Shown one piece after another: positions 57,016 to 64,000 of a stretch of DNA of 64,000 bases. Where the stretch lies: assembly GCF_026151205.1 (NCBI RefSeq), contig NC_087072.1:1695375-1759374 (forward strand). The letters are read 5' to 3'. The DNA comes from Bolinopsis microptera. Lineage: Eukaryota; Ctenophora; Tentaculata; Lobata; Bolinopsidae. Made by a program: the position numbers and the translations under genes. The stretch's first letter is position 1, and every line of letters starts with the position of its first letter. A model generated the notes under the pieces. That model did not search any database and was not told the origin of the DNA. It saw only the letters and a list, made by a program, of their open reading frames with translations.

Positions 57016-57741
57016 GGGGGCCGGGGGGGGTCTTCATCAAAATTCTCTCGAAATTGACTTTATAGTTGTTTCTGGTAGAGGGGAGTGATATATACCAGCT
57101 GCTTTTGGTCCCATGGAAAAATATTGTTCCTAGCCGAAATTATCGCTGGTCTAAGGTCAGCGCTTATGTGTAATTGTATTGCGCGAGCGATTTTCAATCG
57201 CAAATTCTGAAAATCGAGTCTAAAAATCTATCTTCTCCTACATTTTTTGAGCAATCACCCTGAAACTTTCAGGATATGTTCTAGGGACCATTTAGAAGAT
57301 TTGATCGAGCCAAAATTTTGAGATAGGCCTTTAAAATTTTTTTATTCAATTTTGAAAATCTTGGACCTCGTTTTTTTACGATTTTTTCAGGTCCAAGATT
57401 TTCAAAATTGAATAAAAAATTTTTAAAGGCCTATCTCAAAATTTTGGCTCGATCAAATCTTCTAAATGGTCCCTAGAACATATCCTGAAAGTTTCAGGGT
57501 GATTGCTCAAAAACTGTAGGAGAAGATAGATTTTTAGACTCGATTTTCAGAATTTGCGATTGAAAATCGCTCGCGCAATACAAATACACATAAGCGCTGA
57601 CCTTAGACCGGCAATAATTTCGGCTAGGAACAATATTTTTCCATGGGACCAAAAGCAGCTGGTAGATATCACTCCCTTCTACCAGAAACAACTATAAAGT
57701 CAATTTCGAGAGAATTTTGATGAAGACCCCCCCCGGCCCCC
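57016..57741. mobile_element. TTAA-flanked 726-bp near-perfect palindrome
   Basis: TTAA at 57012-57015 and 57742-57745. Arms of about 355 bp are inverted almost without mismatch around a short centre (about 57370-57390, gtttttttacgattttttcag). Ends GGGGGCCGGGG are as in 35570-36141. The transcript would fold into one long double-stranded hairpin. No ORF of its own. Confidence 0.9.
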
Positions 57742-57745
57742 TTAA

Positions 57746-60040
57746 AACTAAGCGCTCGAAGTTCTCATAACTTTCAAACGAGTAGTGTAAAATCATTGTC
57801 CGTTATTTTTAACGGTGCTCTGCGCGCCTAAATTGTTAACGGGTGATGCTCGTAAAATATCTGTTCCATATATGATATATTACCGGCGACGAGTCCAACT
57901 CGGCGCGCGTCCTGGTAGGTTGTAAACCTACAACTAAATTGTCATTCACAAGCTTACCGCGCACGGCGTTTTTTCTTTTTTGTTTCGTCCTTTCCGTGTG
58001 TGCCGTTTTGTGCCACCCTCTCTGCTGTTCCTGCGAAATTGCGCTCATTCGCTCTTCAATGGGCTGTTCATTTGACAGAGTTACTGGCTGGCACTCCAAA
58101 CATCTTCTCACTCACAATCACCATCAATCAAATTCAAAATTATGCAATCAATCACTATACATCCACGATCATATGATCAAAACACAAAACTTTGTTATAT
58201 ACTGTTTCTGTTTGAGATTTGAATAACGTTCCTGTAATGTTTCAAATTATATTTTAAATGTTCACATTTTGTCATGAAATTCTTAATGTTTATACGAACA
58301 CAATAAAAAATATTTGTGTTTACGAACACAAAAGTTTTATAATATATGTTATTACAAAAACCGGGCACCCAGAAACCCTTTATTTGATACTAATCTTAAC
58401 GTCTGCTCTATCCAGAGCCCTCTCGCTTGCAGTAGCGCGCGACCGGACCGCCGAAGGTGAAACAAGTGCGTCACGCAGTACGCGTAGACTCATGGCTAGC
58501 TAGATAAACACCCAATTTACCTGTTCATTGTTAACATATAATATAAATGGTTATTATGTAATATAATATATACAGTGATAGTATAATAACTAAACTAACC
58601 TGGCGCGCGCTACTAAGCTCAGCTCAGTAGCACTTTGCATGCCTCGGCAGAGTTAGTACGTGATAATAATAATATTTCGAGAACACAGGGGGGGTGGGGG
58701 CGGGGGCTGAAACTAAGTTTTTGATCGATTTTTATTTGCATTTGTAGTTTTAAAACTTACCAAAACGCTTGACCATTGTTAATGATCTGGCCCGGCGCGC
58801 GCTACTTCGTAGCTCGTGCCGTCGGGCCATTTCGAGAAGAAAGCGGCGCGCGCTACTTCGAAGAAATTTAGACGAGTAACATCCGTCAACCAAAACGCCC
58901 GCCACTGAGTTGGACTCGTCGACGCGGCCTTGAAATAAATATTTGAAACAAATATTTTACGAGTATCACCCATTAAAACTTTGGTTGTGATTGATATTTT
59001 TGATGCAGTAAAAAGTTGTCATACGTTGTATGACCCGCCGCTTTACATAGCCATGTGTATACGCGTACTGCTCTTAGAGAGGGCTCTGGTTAGAGCAAAC
59101 CCGCCGCGCACGAGTGCGCGGCTTGACCATTGTTAATGGTCTGGCCCGGCGCGCGCTACTTCGTAGCACTTGCCGTCGGGCCATTTCGAGAAGAAAGCGG
59201 CGCGCGCGCTACTTCGAAGAAATTTAGACGAGTAACATCCGTCAAGTGCGCGGCTCCCCATGCATCGTAGAAACTCTATAGCGAAACGACAATATATAGG
59301 GGTCACGACGTGATCATACAAGTAAAAAGTATTGTTTAGGTTGCTCTAACCAGAGCCCTCTCGCTTGTAGTATCGCGCGAGTTGCTCTATCCAGAGCCCT
59401 TGCGCTTGCAGTAGCGCGCGCCCGCCTCACGGCTTGACTTGTGAAACAAGCGCGCCCGCAGTGGCGCGAAAGCACATGGTTAGGTGAATCGCGCGAGAGA
59501 TATTCTACAATTGTGAAACAAGCGGATCACGCAGTAAGCACAGGGGGAGCTGAAACCAGGTTTTCGATCAAACGCTGCCATGTGTAGTCAAACGTCGCCA
59601 AAAGTTGCTCTCGTCCAATGAAATCGCTGCATTATGTAAGCCAAGCTCTGCATATGAATATATGTAATACAATTATGCATACTAACTTGCAAAATGCAGC
59701 GTCCAAAAATTCATAGATTGAAGTTGGTTATAACCGTCGGCCGGCCGGGGGCCTTTTTAGAACAATCTCGAAGATCGACTGTAGAGTGATTTGTGATTTA
59801 GCACGCTCGGTTCGTTATAGCAATAGTATTAGCAAGTCAGGTAATTGTAGCGCGATGCACCATGCACTGGGCCTAACCGAGCTGCGAAGGATTAACATCG
59901 TGAATCAAGTCAGGTAATAAATTATTTTCCCGAAAGTCTAGAATATTTTCAATCGAAAAATAGATTTAGAGTCTGTCATTGCACATTTAATTGCAGTAAC
60001 GTGACCGCAAAACTAGTTGTTATAGTGAGACTAGTAGTGG
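57746..60040. repeat. GC-rich repeat cluster, no gene
   Basis: A block of about 124 bp (cgcttgaccattgttaatg, then cggcgcgcgctacttcg, then gacgagtaacatccgtcaa) occurs at 58767-58889 and 59121-59245. GCTCTA(T/A)CCAGAGCCCT with a following cgcttg-agta-cgcgcg occurs at about 58409, 59343 and 59383, and inverted at about 59068. About 59698-59815 is a dispersed repeat shared with 18160-18275. GCGCGC is frequent. No supported CDS. Confidence 0.75.
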
Positions 60041-60045
60041 GAACT

Positions 60046-61838
<1,793 letters not shown>

Positions 61839-62117
61839 TGGGAGCGTAAAATTTGTTCTCTGCAGAATTTTCGATCGAATGATAGATCATAGATTTACTT
61901 TTAGACTTACAGTCATTGCGGTCCCGTAAAACTAATATCTTATTTATATTAATCATTTTATAAATTAAATAATGGTCTAAGTTTAATACTATTGAGATTA
62001 TAAGATAAAACTAATTCCCGGTTTCTACAGTGTACAGAGTTACCACTTTGCACAAAGCTGAATGCACATGCCGTTAATTTTTCTTGTCTCGAACCGAACG
62101 TCTTACTTGCATTAATC

Positions 62118-62805
62118 TTAAACCGTACTGTCCACCACCGTACTGTCCTCCACCGTACTATTCACCACCGTACTGTCCTCCACTGTACTGTCCTCCACCG
62201 TACTATCCACCACCGTAGTGTCCACCACCGTACTGTCCACCACCGTACTGTCCTCCACCGTACTGTCCTCCACCGTACTGTCCTCCACCGTACTGTCCAC
62301 CACCGTACTGTCCTCCACCGTACTGTCCACCACCGTACTATCCTCCACCGTACTGTCATCCACCGTACTATCCACCACCGTACTGTCCTCCACCGTACTG
62401 TCCACCACCGTACTGTCCTCCACCGTACTATTCACCACCGTACTGTCCTCCACTGTACTGTCCTCCACCGTACTATCCACCACCGTAGTGTCCACCACCG
62501 TACTGTCCACCACCGTACTGTCCTCCACCGTACTATCCTCCACCGTACTGTCCTCCACCGTACTGTCCTCCACCGTACTGTCCACCACCGTACTGTCCAC
62601 CACCGTACTATCCTCCACCGTACTGTCCTCCACCGTAGTGTCCTCCACCGTACTATCCTCCACCGTACTATTCACCACCGTACTGTCCTCCACCGTACTG
62701 TCCTCCACCGTACTGTCCTCCACCGTACTGTCCTCCACCGTACTATTCACCACCGTACTATTCACCACCGTAGTGTCCACCACCGTACTGTCCACCGCCG
62801 TCGTA
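62118..62805. repeat. 15-bp minisatellite, long allele
   Basis: About 46 units of TGTCC(A/T)CCACCGTAC variants. A block of several units (ttcaccaccgtactgtcctc, then cactgtactg...) appears twice (about 62160 and 62430), pointing to block duplication. All frames are open on both strands; not coding. Confidence 0.95.
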
Positions 62806-62809
62806 TGAA

Positions 62810-63040
62810 AGCGTTCACATATGTCTATGACGTCAGCAATATTTTGGCCAATTTTACCCCTTTACCCCCTCCCTCATGTCAGCCAGCGAGGGTGTTTTGA
62901 AATCCTGAGGGGGGTGTAGGCAGGGACCCTGGGATTTATGTCTGACTTATTTGAACAGTTGGTCAACAGAGTTCAGTTTTTGCCAAAATGCAGGTATTTC
63001 TGCTGACGTCAGCTGGTCAGCAAGTCTCAGACCCCCCCCC
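62810..63040. mobile_element. MITE, right end deleted
   Basis: Left end AGCGTTCACATATG at about 62810 and the interior match the MITE at 365-672. The right inverted end is missing because sequence jumps from the C run to ccgcgaaattttgaag. Confidence 0.75.
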
Positions 63041-63455
63041 CCCGCCGCGAAATTTTGAAGCTTGACCGCGGTCTTTGAGGTATAGTATTGGCCGTCAGAT
63101 CAACAAATACAGCTGTTATATATATTAATATATTAACGATGAATTAGTTCTTCAATGTAGAGTGATATTAAGAAATCGATTCATATTCATCAGTAACACA
63201 ACCAAATTACCATAATGTACACAGTACACCTCACAGACCGCGGTTTAGATGTGTCATAGTCAGACCGTGGTCAGACTGCCGCCGCCGACCAATTTTGGCG
63301 TCCAGACCGCCGCCGCCTAAAATTAACACGTTGCACATCTTTGCGCGTTGTGTCCTATAAGTATAACCAGAACCTAACGTAGTAACGTGATCATAATTAC
63401 ACATCTTTAATTCAAATGAAATTCACATATCTAAGCTCCCAGTTTCAGCAGAGGA

Positions 63456-63573
63456 ATGGTATCCCGAAGTTTGGTCCTACTTACCCTCCTTTTTGTTGTG
63501 TGTGTTAAAACTGAGCCTGACCCCGAAGCTTTCCCCAAAGACTGCTGCTCTACACCTGTGAGAGCTTCTAGAG
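63456..63573 (+). CDS. Collagen-like secreted protein, exon 1 (copy 2)
   Basis: 39 codons plus one base, ending in donor gtaaac exactly like 1172-1289. The only amino-acid change is Ser to Phe at residue 26 (PEAFPKDCC). Signal peptide and Cys pair are kept. Exon 2 lies beyond the window. The reading frame is intact, so it is not visibly a pseudogene. Confidence 0.85.
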
Positions 63574-64000
63574 GTAAACATTGTACTAAGCTATTTAGAC
63601 AAGATGTGTTCGTTAAGAGTTTTGTGTGGAATTTTAAATATTCATCTATATTTATAAAAACATATTTATAAAGGCATATTCCATTGGTAGGAATAAGGAA
63701 TAGGATCGCGTGATTGATGGCAAATTTTCCATGTAAGCATTAATAATAAATATCGACTATGTTATCGGCTATTGTGTAATTGTACTTGGTTTTGATTTAC
63801 CTGGCAGGGCAGTCCTTGTGAGCGGCGCTCTTTTCAAGCTTCCTGAACGTGAGAGGAGCGAGCAATAAACTAGCAATAAGCAAGCTAGGTAAGGTTTTGA
63901 TCGGCACGAAAACAACCAAAGCACTCATCACGGTTTTAAACGTCCATCATTTTAACTTAGCCAAAATTCAACCTTGCAAAAATGATCGTGATCCCAGGAT

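Larger units (their letters stand above)
61875..64000. repeat. Copy 2 of the collagen-gene 5' segment
   Basis: Matches 1-1755 from cgaatgatagatcatag onward, ending at the window edge just before collagen exon 2. It differs by substitutions, an expanded 15-bp array and a deletion after the poly-C run at about 63032-63045 that removes the right half of the MITE. Confidence 0.95.

Noticed and set aside
57494-57691. Open frame in the palindrome
   Set aside because: Chance frame within an inverted-repeat element; its counterpart occurs in the other arm.
62118-62808. Repetitive VDSTVEDST-type and LSTTVLSS-type frames
   Set aside because: By-product of a 15-bp minisatellite (a multiple of three); open on both strands.

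Overview
This is animal nuclear DNA: AT-rich, with GT-AG introns, dense transposons and minisatellites, and one 100-N scaffold gap. The host genes are a collagen-like gene, INSIG, HMG-CoA reductase (HMGR), an F-box protein and hexokinase. Together with CR1-type LINEs, a Penelope-like element and a Mutator-like transposase they suggest an invertebrate, perhaps an early-branching one. I cannot name the lineage from sequence alone.

Layout. 1-1918: 5' end of a collagen-like gene (+), cut off by the gap at 2019-2118. 2119-6600: intergenic, with a small TIR element, a tRNA-derived SINE and a fold-back element swollen by a 42-copy, 17-bp minisatellite. 6677-13696: INSIG (+), six exons, 195 aa. Its intron 1 is mostly a 19-bp minisatellite, and an unrecognised two-exon gene lies antisense in intron 2. 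16523-25960: HMGR (-), six exons, 414 aa, catalytic domain only. A complete 5.5-kb DNA transposon carrying its own spliced Mutator-like transposase gene sits in HMGR intron 3. 26722-28949: a 2.2-kb TIR element with an internally iterated motif. 29241-29597: F-box protein (-). 31948-43586: hexokinase (-), eight exons, 417 aa. Its last intron holds an LTR retrotransposon, which was itself invaded by a 4.5-kb insert containing a fold-back palindrome and a truncated Penelope-like element. 44-46 kb: LINE debris and fold-back elements. 46691-56250: two CR1-like LINEs in opposite orientation, one inserted in ORF1 of the other. 57-60 kb: a long palindrome and GC-rich repeats. 60046-61838: an AGT-rich array. 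61875-64000: a second, diverged copy of the first ~1.75 kb of the window, including exon 1 of the collagen-like gene.

INSIG and HMGR, two proteins that act together in animal sterol homeostasis, are tail-to-tail neighbours 2.8 kb apart. The HMGR gene model has no membrane/sterol-sensing region and no Ser at the AMPK site, the usual control points. This is the strongest biological observation here. The richest candidates for undescribed elements are the 2.2-kb TTCA-flanked element, the 5.5-kb transposon in HMGR, the minisatellite fold-back family and the pol-less LTR element.
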